A stretch of DNA of 64,000 nt from Myxococcales bacterium (GTDB lineage Bacteria; Myxococcota_A; Polyangia; Nannocystales; Nannocystaceae). The notes under the pieces were generated by a model. It ran no database searches, had not been told where the DNA came from, and saw only the letters and a program-made list of their open reading frames with translations. Where the stretch lies: assembly GCA_020633315.1 (NCBI GenBank), contig JACKDV010000001.1, positions 871,172-935,171 on the forward strand, given 5' to 3'. Below are positions 27,734 through 35,334 of this stretch, in pieces; position 1 is the stretch's first letter; every line of letters begins with the position of its first letter. The position numbers and the translations under genes are program-made.

Positions 27734-28447
27734 TCACCGGACGAGCACCGGCCGCAGCCCGATCGGCTCGTTCATAGGGTTGCCGAACAGCACCAGCCGC
27801 CGTGCCGACGACGCACACTCCGACGCGAGCGCTTCGCAGCTCCCGCCCCGCACCACGCGCTGCAGCGCCAGGGGCTCGTCCTCCCAGCGCGCCTGGGGAC
27901 GGGACGGGTCATCGGCGCACCACTCGTCGACGTTGCCGTAGACATCGTACAGCCCCCACGGGTTCGGCCGCTTCGTCCCCACCGGGTGGACCCGAGCGCC
28001 CGCGTTCGCCGCGAACCAGGCGTGGTCGGGCAGCTCGCGCGCGTCGTCGCCGAAGTGCCACGCCGAGGTCGTGCCCGCGCGGACCGCGGCCTCCCACTCG
28101 GCCTCGTACGGCAGGCGGACCTTCCAGCCCGCATCTCCGGTGCACCGGTGGATCTGTCGCTCGATCCGTCCACACAGCGCCCGCGCGAGATTCCAGCCAC
28201 AGTCGACAGGGCAGCGCTCGTCGCCCCGCAGCGCCGCTGCCCACCCCGCCAGGAGAGCGCCCGTGGCCACGGCCCGGAACCACCGCACCGTCACCGGCGT
28301 CGCCGCGAACCAGATCGTCCCGGAGGTCGGCGGGCACCGGAGGAACACGGCGTCGGGCAGCGAAGGATCGCAGATCACGTCCGGCAAGCTCGTCCTCTCG
28401 GCGCGACAGCGTACCACCCGAGCGCGTTCAGCTGGGGAGCGGGCCAT
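27734..28447 (-). CDS. SUMF1/FGE-like domain protein (last gene of the diiron-oxygenase operon)
   Basis: A 237-residue protein, a minimal version of the formylglycine-generating-enzyme fold. Recognisable motifs are RLPYEAEWEAAVRAG (111-125), YDVYGNVDEWC (168-178), RVVRGGSC (197-204) and an IGLRPVLV ending in place of the usual GFR motif. True FGE uses a C-x4-C pair. Here the Cys residues are C204 and C211 (C-x6-C) and the second corresponds to the common CRSAxR position. It is therefore probably a non-FGE member of the family, such as a hydroxylating or C-S-forming enzyme. ATG 28447 avoids overlap with the upstream gene. It is the fourth gene of the minus-strand operon. Confidence 0.7.
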   Translation of the reverse strand: MARSPAERARVVRCRAERTSLPDVICDPSLPDAVFLRCPPTSGTIWFAATPVTVRWFRAVATGALLAGWAAALRGDERCPVDCGWNLARALCGRIERQIHRCTGDAGWKVRLPYEAEWEAAVRAGTTSAWHFGDDARELPDHAWFAANAGARVHPVGTKRPNPWGLYDVYGNVDEWCADDPSRPQARWEDEPLALQRVVRGGSCEALASECASSARRLVLFGNPMNEPIGLRPVLVR

Positions 28448-28551
28448 GTGACCGTGCGGCAGCGCTTCCGGAGGACGGGATCCCCGATGGTGCGGATCGG
28501 CGGCAGGCTCAATTCGAGGCTCCGGCTCGACGGTCGCTCGCGAGCGACCGG

Positions 28552-29121
28552 TCAGCGAGGACTGATCTCCTCGAGCCTCGCCTGGAAGTCCGTCACGGAG
28601 ACGTACATGAACACCCCCTCCACCGGCGGGTGGTCGGGGCTTGGCCGCGAGTAGTCCGGCAGCCGACCGTACTGCTGGAAGCCGAGGAAGGCCCACAGAC
28701 CCATGGCCGGCGCGTCGGCCCGCACGTCGAGCGTCATGACGTCGACGCCGATGCGGCGACAGTGGCGGCCGAGCTCCTTGGCCCCCTCGAGGAGGATCCC
28801 TTGGTGCCTCGCGTCCGGCACGAGCATCGCCTTCGACACGTCACCGATGTGCTGATTGTTCGGAGATCCGTGCTGCTCGAGCACGAGCATCCCGAACGGC
28901 TCGCCCTCGCGGCTCGTGATGAGCAGCACGTGCGTCCGACCGTGCTTCATGCGCGTGCGTAGATCGGCGATGAAGTGGGCGGCCTGCTCATCGCTCAGCT
29001 CCCCGTCGAAGCCGACGGTGCTGTCCTGCTTGGAGACGTCGTTGACGATGCGGACGATCGACGAGGCGGTCTCGTCGTCGAGCGCGTCGATCCACCTCAG
29101 GTCCCGGTCCTTGCCTGCCAT
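28552..29121 (-). CDS. GNAT family N-acetyltransferase
   Basis: A 189-residue protein with GNAT features. A beta4-beta5 region contains LLITSREGEPFGMLVLEQ. An acetyl-CoA loop variant VPDARHQGILLEGAKELG (about 101-118) is followed by a DVRADAPAMGLWAFLGFQQYG segment (about 132-152), which is the usual position of the substrate-specific C-terminal half. Its ATG overlaps the stop of the DJ-1-like gene by one base (TGATG), indicating translational coupling. The acyl acceptor is unknown. It could modify the product or substrate of the neighbouring oxygenase. That is inference from operon position. Confidence 0.75.
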   Translation of the reverse strand: MAGKDRDLRWIDALDDETASSIVRIVNDVSKQDSTVGFDGELSDEQAAHFIADLRTRMKHGRTHVLLITSREGEPFGMLVLEQHGSPNNQHIGDVSKAMLVPDARHQGILLEGAKELGRHCRRIGVDVMTLDVRADAPAMGLWAFLGFQQYGRLPDYSRPSPDHPPVEGVFMYVSVTDFQARLEEISPR

Positions 29122-29750
29122 CAGCTCTCCCTCCGCTCATAGCCGCGGTAGTCCAAGTACCGCGCCGTCTCCCGCGCTACCTCGACGCCGTGCTGCTGCT
29201 CCACGATGTGGAAGGCCATGTCGATCCCCGCGCTGATTCCGGCCGACGTCACGACCTGATCGTCGACGAACCGTCCTTCATCGATCACCTCGATGGTCGC
29301 GTCGAGCGAGCCGAGGGTCTCGAGCGCGCCCCAGTGCGTCGTCGCGCGCTTCTCATGCAGCACGCCTGCCCTCGCCAGCAGCAGCGCTCCGGAGCACACC
29401 GAGGTGGTGCGCGTGGCGGCCTTGGACGTGGCGGCGATCCACGAGGTGATCCGCTCGTCGTCGAGGAGCGGGCGCGTGCCGAAGCCGCCGGGCACGACGA
29501 GGATGTCGATGGGCGGACAGTCCTCGAACGTGTGGGTGGGCGTGATCTCGAGGCGGCCCGACGCCACGATCGGCCGCGCCTCCACGGCGACGGTGAAGAC
29601 CTCGTAGGGGGCCGAGGCCTCGGTGCGACGCGAGTCGACCCCCGCCACCAGCCGCGTACGCGAGAAGACCTCGAACGGTCCGGAGAAATCCAGCACGTCG
29701 ACGTCGTCGAAGATCAGGATCCCCACTCGCGTACGCAACGGCTGCGGCAT
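29121..29750 (-). CDS. DJ-1/PfpI family protein, isonitrile-hydratase-like
   Basis: A 209-residue single-domain protein of the class I glutamine-amidotransferase-like fold. The N-terminal acidic motif DDVDVLDFSGPFEVFS (about 15-30), the nucleophile elbow SVCSGALLLARAG (C119) and THW (H139) match the isonitrile hydratase (InhA) and AraC-amidase-domain branch. They match DJ-1 chaperones less well. It has no DNA-binding domain. It lies 24 bp after the diiron protein gene and overlaps the GNAT start. The family suggests hydration of an isonitrile or nitrile, or an amide-type hydrolysis. The actual substrate is unknown. Confidence 0.75.
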   Translation of the reverse strand: MPQPLRTRVGILIFDDVDVLDFSGPFEVFSRTRLVAGVDSRRTEASAPYEVFTVAVEARPIVASGRLEITPTHTFEDCPPIDILVVPGGFGTRPLLDDERITSWIAATSKAATRTTSVCSGALLLARAGVLHEKRATTHWGALETLGSLDATIEVIDEGRFVDDQVVTSAGISAGIDMAFHIVEQQHGVEVARETARYLDYRGYERRES

Positions 29751-29774
29751 GGGTCGATTCCGGGCGACTCGTAG

Positions 29775-30539
29775 TCAGGCGGCGAGGAGCTCGGGCGCAT
29801 CCCGGTAGTTGTTCTGGATGCCCGTGTAGAAGCCCCAGAAGCGGTCGCAGGTGTCGCGGACGGACTGCAGTGCTTCCTCCTGCATCTCGCGCGTGTGACA
29901 GGCCGCGGCCACCATCGTCAGCCCGTCCCGCACGTGCGCGATGTCTTCCTTCGCGTGCACGGTGAAGAACTTCATGTCGTGCTCCGTGAGCCCGAAGACC
30001 TGCGGCAGGAACTCGTGGCGCATCTGGCCTTCGACTTTGTCGATGTTCTGGAACTCGCTGGCCACCATGATCGCCGCCGCCGCCTTGTGGAACTGCGCAC
30101 GGTCCTCGACCATCTGGCGGCGGAACTCGATGAGCTCGGTGGTCTCCGGGGTCGGCGGGGCCTCGAGCATCTCTTCCGTGATGCCGATGGCGAAGATGAA
30201 CCGCTCCATCAGCTCGAGGTGACCGTCGGTCTGCGACAGGCGGCCGGTCGCCTCTTCGTAGAGGTTCGAGGCGAGGCGCTTCCGCTCCGATCTCACCGTG
30301 CAATTGTAGAAGAGACACGCGATGTAGCGCTCGAACATCTGCGTCAGGTGGTAGGTCTCGCGCGCCGCGAAGCGGACCAGCTGCACGAGCTCGTCGCGCT
30401 TCTCCGGGCCGGCCGCACTGAGCTCCATGACGAGCCGAAACACCGGGTGCTTCAAGGTCGAGTGCTCGCGGGCTTCGCTCTCGAGCTGACGCTTGAATTC
30501 CTTCGTCTCGATCATGGGCTGTTCGGTCGTCGTCTGCAT
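29775..30539 (-). CDS. Haem-oxygenase-like diiron oxidase/oxygenase (HDO/CADD-like)
   Basis: A 254-residue all-helical protein. The metal-binding pattern of haem-oxygenase-like diiron proteins is visible: NLYEEATG (E95/E96) with H107, E162, and the final helix VHAKEDIAHV giving H195, D199 and H202. This is the ligand set of CADD, UndA, BesC and SznF-type enzymes, which carry out O2-dependent cleavage or oxidation of amino acids and fatty acids. The start at ATG 30539 has a strong GGGGGAG ribosome-binding site. It is the first gene of the minus-strand operon with DJ-1-like, GNAT and SUMF1-like genes. A precise substrate cannot be read from the sequence. Confidence 0.75.
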   Translation of the reverse strand: MQTTTEQPMIETKEFKRQLESEAREHSTLKHPVFRLVMELSAAGPEKRDELVQLVRFAARETYHLTQMFERYIACLFYNCTVRSERKRLASNLYEEATGRLSQTDGHLELMERFIFAIGITEEMLEAPPTPETTELIEFRRQMVEDRAQFHKAAAAIMVASEFQNIDKVEGQMRHEFLPQVFGLTEHDMKFFTVHAKEDIAHVRDGLTMVAAACHTREMQEEALQSVRDTCDRFWGFYTGIQNNYRDAPELLAA

Positions 30540-30886
30540 CGTCTCCCCCGAGTTGAGGCGCTGTGAACCGAGGCCCTGTGCCGCGGAGCAGTGAACGCTA
30601 GCACGCACCCGGAGTCGGCCGGAACCCACCCCGCTCCGTCGAGCCGGCCGAAGGGCTCGCCTCCCCTCGCCCTCCCCTCCCCTCGAGGATCGCCGTCGGG
30701 GCGGACGCCCCCTCGAGCTTCGGGTCAGAGTTTGTGAATCTATCCCGCGCGTCGTCGAACGCCGTCGGCGTGGCCGAGACCAAGGCGCGAGACCGAAGGC
30801 ATATCGGGGTATTTCGAGCGTCGAGCAACGCAGGGCTCGGCCGCGGGGGCGGTGTTCGACGGCGTGGGGGATCGATTCAAAAATTC
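30540..30886. other. 347-bp gene-free region between diiron operon and DUF2817 gene
   Basis: No credible coding frame is seen. The last 20 bp before the diiron gene contain its purine-rich ribosome-binding site. A CT-rich stretch lies at about 30655-30690. Repeated CGTCG elements occur near 30750-30770, without clear symmetry. A promoter for the diiron operon probably lies here, because both flanking genes read leftward and the gap is large. Confidence 0.4.
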
Positions 30887-31990
30887 TCAGCCGACCGCCT
30901 CGCCCACGTGCTTCACCGTCGCGGCAACGACCTCACGGCCGTGCTCGCGGACGGCCGCGCGCCAGCGAGCGTCCTCCACGGGGTAGAAGACCCTACGCAG
31001 GCGCAACCGGGCCCTCTGCCCGGCGACCGAGCGACACTCGTCGCGGTGGTGGAAGTGGTTCTCGGCCTGAAGGGCCAGCAGGACCTTCAGGGCTGGCTCC
31101 GTGCCGAGCTCCAACGTCATCGCAGTCACCGTCGCGTGGGGCAGGACCTCGTCCACGATGGACTTGGCGGTGCCTGAAAGCGCCGGACCGCTGGCTTCGC
31201 CCTCCGTCGCGTTGCGGCACAGGGGTCCCCAGAGGGCGCGCGCACGCTGCAGCTCGACGCTCGCGACCGGATACCCGTGAATGGCCTCGGCCTGACCGCG
31301 GGTGCCGAGGCCGCAGTGGATGTCGACGAAGGCGATGTGCTCGATTCCGTCGCCCACGTCTCGCAGGAGCGAGCGAAACGTCTGGTTGGACCACGACGGC
31401 CGCTGGCCCCCGAAGAAGAGCCCCTTCGGGTGGCTGAACTGGCCCCTCGAAATCGCGGCCTGAGCCGCCGCTCGGCCGTGGCGAGCCCGATACGCGAGGA
31501 GTCGCGCCAGCGAGCGCACTCGTGTGAATGAAGTCATGGAGGGCGGGGCAATCGCCTCGGCGAGCGCGTCGTAGTGCTCGTTCTTGGGCGGCTCCCCGTC
31601 GAACTCGATGAAGTTGCGGTTGACGTCGACGTTGTCTTCGTCGACCCGTCGACCCCAGGCGAACCCATAGGGGTTGAGGGCGTGCACGAAGACGACCCGC
31701 ACATCGTCGGGACGCGACTGGAGCCGGCCGCTGCGCATCGCGTCCACGGCGATGGCCGAGCCGACGAAGCCCTCGACGCCGTGAGCTCCGGTGTTGAAGA
31801 TCGCCGCCGACCTCGGCGCGCTTCCGCCCAGGACCGCGACGTCGGTAGACAGCGCCTCCCCACCCGGTCCCGAGCGCGGGTGCTCGTACCGGGTCAATTG
31901 CGCGCCCGCCTGGGCCGCGGACTCGAGGAAGCGGTCTCGCGCTTCCGCGTACGACGACGAGAACACGTCCTTGGACCAGGAGGTCGGCAT
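30887..31990 (-). CDS. DUF2817 (M14 carboxypeptidase-like) protein
   Basis: A 367-residue protein of the DUF2817 branch of zinc carboxypeptidases. Expected metal ligands are visible: NTGAHGVEGF (H70, E73) and VDIHCGLG (H225). A catalytic Glu in TLELGT is E294, and the strongly conserved NPYGFAWGRRVDEDNVDVNRNF region occupies 106-127. The enzyme probably removes a C-terminal residue or deacylates an aminoacyl substrate. It is transcribed leftward, upstream of the diiron operon, and diverges from the cysteine-synthase-like gene. Start ATG 31990. The surrounding genes suggest a part in the same accessory pathway, but no product is known. Confidence 0.8.
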   Translation of the reverse strand: MPTSWSKDVFSSSYAEARDRFLESAAQAGAQLTRYEHPRSGPGGEALSTDVAVLGGSAPRSAAIFNTGAHGVEGFVGSAIAVDAMRSGRLQSRPDDVRVVFVHALNPYGFAWGRRVDEDNVDVNRNFIEFDGEPPKNEHYDALAEAIAPPSMTSFTRVRSLARLLAYRARHGRAAAQAAISRGQFSHPKGLFFGGQRPSWSNQTFRSLLRDVGDGIEHIAFVDIHCGLGTRGQAEAIHGYPVASVELQRARALWGPLCRNATEGEASGPALSGTAKSIVDEVLPHATVTAMTLELGTEPALKVLLALQAENHFHHRDECRSVAGQRARLRLRRVFYPVEDARWRAAVREHGREVVAATVKHVGEAVG

Positions 31991-32401
31991 CGCGGTGGGT
32001 GGACCGTCTACGAGGAGGAACGCGACACGGAAACCGGCACGTCGTTCGCAAATCCCGCGGCGAAGAGCTCCGAGGAGATGCGGTGGATCACCGCTTCACC
32101 TCTGTCCTGAGTACGTCAAGCGCTGCGGCCGACGCAAGCCGGGGAGCGATGTCGGCGGGCTACCGCACGGCGAGCAGCCACCCACGGTCGACTTCGAGCG
32201 GCCACCCACGGTCGACTTCGAGCAGCCACCCACGGTCGACTTCGAGCGGCCGAGCCCGGCGCTCGAGAAAGGCGAAGGCGGACCTAGCGGCTCACCGAGC
32301 CTCAACGTACCGTCCACTGCATACATGGAGACGGTATCGGCGGCCGTGGACCGCGACATCGCTCAGCAGATTCACGAGGCTGTTCGCAGGGAAGGACGCG
32401 C
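31991..32401. other. 411-bp divergent intergenic region with 24-bp repeats and a short frame
   Basis: The region separates the divergent DUF2817 and cysteine-synthase-like genes. It holds three 24-bp repeats (32177-32248). A possible 26-codon frame from ATG 32325 to TGA 32405 overlaps the downstream TTG start by four bases. The rest shows no convincing coding sequence. Promoters for both genes are expected here. Confidence 0.5.
32177..32248. repeat. Three tandem 24-bp repeats
   Basis: Three head-to-tail copies (32177-32200, 32201-32224, 32225-32248) are identical apart from the last base of the second copy. Each contains a GGTCGACTTCGAG core with the palindrome GTCGAC. One frame would read an eight-residue PPTVDFE-type repeat, so coding is possible but not supported by a start or context. 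Their position between divergent genes suggests a binding array for a regulator. Confidence 0.75.
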
Positions 32402-32405
32402 TTGA
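32325..32405 (+). CDS. Possible 26-residue peptide coupled to the cysteine-synthase-like gene
   Basis: ATG 32325 opens a 26-codon frame that reads as an amphipathic helix rich in Ala, Arg, Glu and Asp (begins METVSAAVDRD). Its stop overlaps the next start in a TTGA (32402-32405). The overlap is the kind seen in real coupled genes. However, there is no clear ribosome-binding site before ATG 32325, and the region upstream is repetitive. It could equally be chance or the tail of a longer frame with a rarer start. Confidence 0.3.
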   Translation: METVSAAVDRDIAQQIHEAVRREGRA

Positions 32406-33517
32406 GCAAGCCCAACATGCAGCCGGACATCGGGAGCACCGCTCCAGCCGTGCTCGACCCGCCCGGCGAGAGCGTCAGCGGCATCGCTGGCGAGGTGTAC
32501 CGGGGGAAGGGCAAGCCCTGGTTGCCGCCCCCCGAGGGACTCGAGTGGCCGCGCGACACGGGGACCATCCTCGACGAGGTGGGCAACACGCCCGTCCAGG
32601 TGGTCTGCTTGGAGAACGGCAGCAGGATCGTCGCCAAGCTCGAGTGGGAGAATCCGACGGGCAGCAGCAAGGACCGCACGGCTACCATGATGCTGACCGC
32701 CGCGCGCCACCTCGGGCACCTCCGCGACGAGCACACGATCCTGGAGTCGTCGTCCGGGAACACGGGCATAGCGCTCGCAGCCTTCGGCAGGGCGCTGGGC
32801 CACGAGGTGATGCTGTGTGTCTCCGAGACGGTCCCGGAAGGCCACACGCGGATCTTGCGTCGACTCGGGGCCAAGGTCGTGCTCAGCGCTGGCCACCTCG
32901 GCTCCGACGGCGCGTGGCAGCGCTCGCTCGAGCTGAACGCGTCCGACCCCGACCGGTACTTCCTTCCGCAGCAGTACGACAACCCGGCGAACCCGTGGGC
33001 CCACTACCTCAGCACCGGGCCCGAGCTCTGGGAGCAGTGCGAAGGGACCATCACACACTTCGTGGCCAGCGTCGGAACCGGCGGTACGGTCATGGGCACC
33101 GGCCAGTACCTGCGCGAGCGGAACCCCGACGTCGAGATCATCGCCGTGCAGCCCGACGAGGAGAAGCACCGCCTGTTCGGGATGCGTCACCTCGGCTCCA
33201 CGAAGATGCCTGGGATCTTCCGCTACGAGGGCATCCACGACATCGTCGAGGTCCCGACCGAGCGAGCCTACGAGGCGTGTCGTCGCGCCTGGCGAGAAGA
33301 AGACCTCCTCGGCGGCGCCTCGTCCGGCGCCGCGTTGGAGGTGGCCCATCGGCTCGCGCAGGAGGAAGGGGGACGGACCGTCGCGTGCATCCTGCCCGAC
33401 TCGCGCGCCCGCTACCTCGACACCGGTCTGTGCGAGGGCTACGTTCGGGTCGACGGACGGGAGCTCACGGCGCTGCGTGTGCTCATCGAGCGCGTGGTCC
33501 AGGGGCGCCAGTCGTAG
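32402..33517 (+). CDS. Cysteine-synthase-like PLP-dependent enzyme
   Basis: A 371-residue fold-type II PLP enzyme. The Schiff-base Lys is K90 (NPTGSSKDRTA), the substrate-binding loop is ESSSGNTG (115-122) and the phosphate-binding loop is GTGGT (225-229). The GASSG near residue 320 is the usual C-terminal PLP contact. About 50 residues precede the conserved core, more than in CysK. The start is TTG 32402, supported by AGGGAAGGA about seven bases upstream. Family members make cysteine, cyanoalanine, 2,3-diaminopropionate precursors or cystathionine. The usual serine acetyltransferase is not next to it, so a specialised role in the accessory block is possible. Confidence 0.8.
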   Translation: MSKPNMQPDIGSTAPAVLDPPGESVSGIAGEVYRGKGKPWLPPPEGLEWPRDTGTILDEVGNTPVQVVCLENGSRIVAKLEWENPTGSSKDRTATMMLTAARHLGHLRDEHTILESSSGNTGIALAAFGRALGHEVMLCVSETVPEGHTRILRRLGAKVVLSAGHLGSDGAWQRSLELNASDPDRYFLPQQYDNPANPWAHYLSTGPELWEQCEGTITHFVASVGTGGTVMGTGQYLRERNPDVEIIAVQPDEEKHRLFGMRHLGSTKMPGIFRYEGIHDIVEVPTERAYEACRRAWREEDLLGGASSGAALEVAHRLAQEEGGRTVACILPDSRARYLDTGLCEGYVRVDGRELTALRVLIERVVQGRQS

Positions 33518-33616
33518 GGGGCGGCCGCGAGCACCCCGATCAGAGCGTCTCGGACAGCCCCGGTCCCCGGGCGAAGAGGACGGCCAACGGCCTCCCCACC
33601 CAGGGATGCGGCAACC

Positions 33617-33634
33617 GTCTCACGATGGTGAGAC
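33617..33634. promoter_or_regulatory. 7-bp inverted repeat enclosing a start codon
   Basis: GTCTCAC (33617-33623) and GTGAGAC (33628-33634) flank a GATG loop whose ATG is the first start codon of the next frame. As RNA this would form a hairpin hiding that start. As DNA it would be a palindromic operator. If translation begins at a later ATG (33646 or 33658), the structure would lie in the leader. Confidence 0.35.
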
Positions 33635-34452
33635 AGCCACCCCTCATGCTGGAGAGCATGGACCAGATGCGCGAGCCCGAGCTTCCGGCGTGGCCGCGGT
33701 GGAGCGGCGCCCGGCACCTGGCCGCGCTGCGTCGGCACTCCACCACCGGACCCGGGGTCCCCGAGGTGGACGTCGAGGGCTACGCGTCGGAAGTGCTGGC
33801 GCTGACTGCGATCCCCGCCCGCGCCTGGCCTCGGTGGCTCACCTGGGCGCTGGACTCGGCGCTGGGCGGGTCGCTCACGCGGGCGATCGACGACGGCCGC
33901 TGGCTGAGGCTGGGCTGCGGCACCCGCATTCGGCTGGGTGATTGCCCGTGGTCGCTGCGCTACGAGGCGGCCTGCGCGTCGCTCCGCGCCGAAGGTGACG
34001 GTGGCGATGCCCCGTGCCCGATGCGGGTGGCCGAGCGCGTGCTCGAGCAGGTGCTCGAGCACGTCGACTCGCCCGAGCCGGTGCGGCTGGCCTCGCTGTC
34101 CCCCGCGTCGATCGTCCAGCTCGCCGATGCGGTGCTGCGGCGCGACGATGCGTCGTTGCCCGACGATCCCGAGGAGCTCGCGGAGCCACTCGACGACGAG
34201 CTCGAGGCGGAGCGCGTACGGATGGTGCTGGGGCTGCACCGCATCTTGGCCCGCACGAGCCGCTCACGCAGCCACGAGCAGGCCCCGCGTGGTGGCGACC
34301 GCCGGCCCGTGCCCACGCGCATGCCCCCCCACGCGGCCACGGGCGGGCTGCGACCCGTCCAACCACTCCATCAGCGAGATGCCGCGAGCGCTACCGCGTC
34401 CGCACCGGCTGGAAAGCGCATCGTCGGCGACGCATCCAGTGCCGCCCGGTAG
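33625..34452 (+). CDS. Hypothetical protein
   Basis: A 275-residue frame whose middle reads like a real protein: WPRWLTWALDSALGG, DGRWLRLGCGTRIRLGDCPW, and an acidic ELAEPLDDELEAERVRMV helix. It has no signal peptide, no recognised domain, and a Pro/Arg/Ala-rich C-terminus. The end overlaps the convergent SDR gene by 82 bp, which is unusual. The real stop or the usefulness of the last ~30 residues is uncertain. ATG 33625 is the first start. ATG 33646 or 33658 are alternatives outside the hairpin described at 33617-33634. Confidence 0.5.
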   Translation: MVRQPPLMLESMDQMREPELPAWPRWSGARHLAALRRHSTTGPGVPEVDVEGYASEVLALTAIPARAWPRWLTWALDSALGGSLTRAIDDGRWLRLGCGTRIRLGDCPWSLRYEAACASLRAEGDGGDAPCPMRVAERVLEQVLEHVDSPEPVRLASLSPASIVQLADAVLRRDDASLPDDPEELAEPLDDELEAERVRMVLGLHRILARTSRSRSHEQAPRGGDRRPVPTRMPPHAATGGLRPVQPLHQRDAASATASAPAGKRIVGDASSAAR

Positions 34453-35114
34453 ACTCCCTCGGCGACGTCCTCGGGAGTGGTCACCGCGTCGAGCCCCCCG
34501 ATGGCCTCGAACGACCGCCGGGCGAGGTCGGCGTAGGGCTCGGGGAGCAAGCCCTCCATGCGCCCCTGCCCGTTCTTGGCGAAGCTCGTGCTGGGACCGT
34601 AGCCGGGCTGGACGAGCTTGACCCGAATTCCGTGCTCGGCCAGCTCGAGCGCGAGCGAGGTCGAGAAGCCCTCGATGGCGGTCTTGCTGGCCGTGTACGC
34701 GGCGACGAGGGGCATCGGCACCATCGCCACGGTCGAGGTCACGTTGACGATCGTGCCCGATCGCCGGGCGCGGAACCCGGGGATCACGGCCTGGGCCATG
34801 GCCATCATCCCGAAGGTGTTGGTCTCGAACACCTCGCGCACCGTGGCCATGGGGGTCGCCTCGAACGCTCCGAACAGGCCGATCCCGGCGTTGTTGACCA
34901 GGACGTCGATGGGCTCGCACGCGGCGACCACCTCGGTGATCCGCTCGGGCTCGGTCACGTCGAGCGCGATCACCCGCATCCGCTCGGAGCTCGGCAGCAG
35001 CTCGGGCCGCGGCGCTCGCATGGTGGCGACGACGCTCCAGCCGCGGTCGTGGAAGCATCGCGCGGTCTGCAGGCCGTAGCCCGAGGAGCAACCGGTGATG
35101 AGGACGGTCTTCAT
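34371..35114 (-). CDS. Short-chain dehydrogenase/reductase
   Basis: A 247-residue classical SDR. The cofactor loop is TGCSSGYG (8-15). NNAG occurs near residue 74. The catalytic Ser and YxxxK are seen as TSTVAMVPMPLVAAYTASK. An Arg at position 37 after beta2 suggests NADP. It diverges from the AraC-type regulator across a 220-bp region with repeated AGTCC elements. The layout strongly suggests the regulator controls this gene. The substrate is unknown. Start ATG 35114. Confidence 0.85.
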   Translation of the reverse strand: MKTVLITGCSSGYGLQTARCFHDRGWSVVATMRAPRPELLPSSERMRVIALDVTEPERITEVVAACEPIDVLVNNAGIGLFGAFEATPMATVREVFETNTFGMMAMAQAVIPGFRARRSGTIVNVTSTVAMVPMPLVAAYTASKTAIEGFSTSLALELAEHGIRVKLVQPGYGPSTSFAKNGQGRMEGLLPEPYADLARRSFEAIGGLDAVTTPEDVAEGVYRAALDASPTMRFPAGADAVALAASR

Positions 35115-35260
35115 CGCGGGCCCCCTTCCCCGCCGGCGGCGTCGCGCGCCAAAGCGAGGTCGCCGGGGCTGGGCGAGGCCGTCACGGCTCCGAACGCAGC
35201 CAGGAGGCGGGGGTCGATGAGTGGATCGCGGAGGATTCTCGGGGTCTGTCTCGTGCTCAC

Positions 35261-35330
35261 GAGTCCAATGATGCGGTCATGTCTCCGGACTATCTATCGT
35301 CCAAAGTCCGCATTCGTTCTGCTAGAGTCC
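35261..35330. promoter_or_regulatory. AGTCC direct repeats in the SDR/AraC divergent promoter region
   Basis: AGTCC appears at 35262-35266, 35305-35309 and 35326-35330. The last two are 21 bp apart, two helical turns, as AraC-family half sites usually are. A GGAC...GTCC symmetry at 35287-35302 overlaps this area. It lies in the region between the divergent SDR and AraC genes and is a candidate operator. Confidence 0.4.
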
Positions 35331-35334
35331 GAAG

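Noticed and set aside
27734..28447. The SUMF1-like protein as a true formylglycine-generating enzyme
   Set aside because: The C-x4-C active-site spacing is not present (C204 and C211) and there is no sulfatase nearby.
32177..32248. The 24-bp repeats as coding for an octapeptide repeat
   Set aside because: No credible start or ribosome-binding site leads into the frame. The upstream part of that frame is antisense to the DUF2817 gene.
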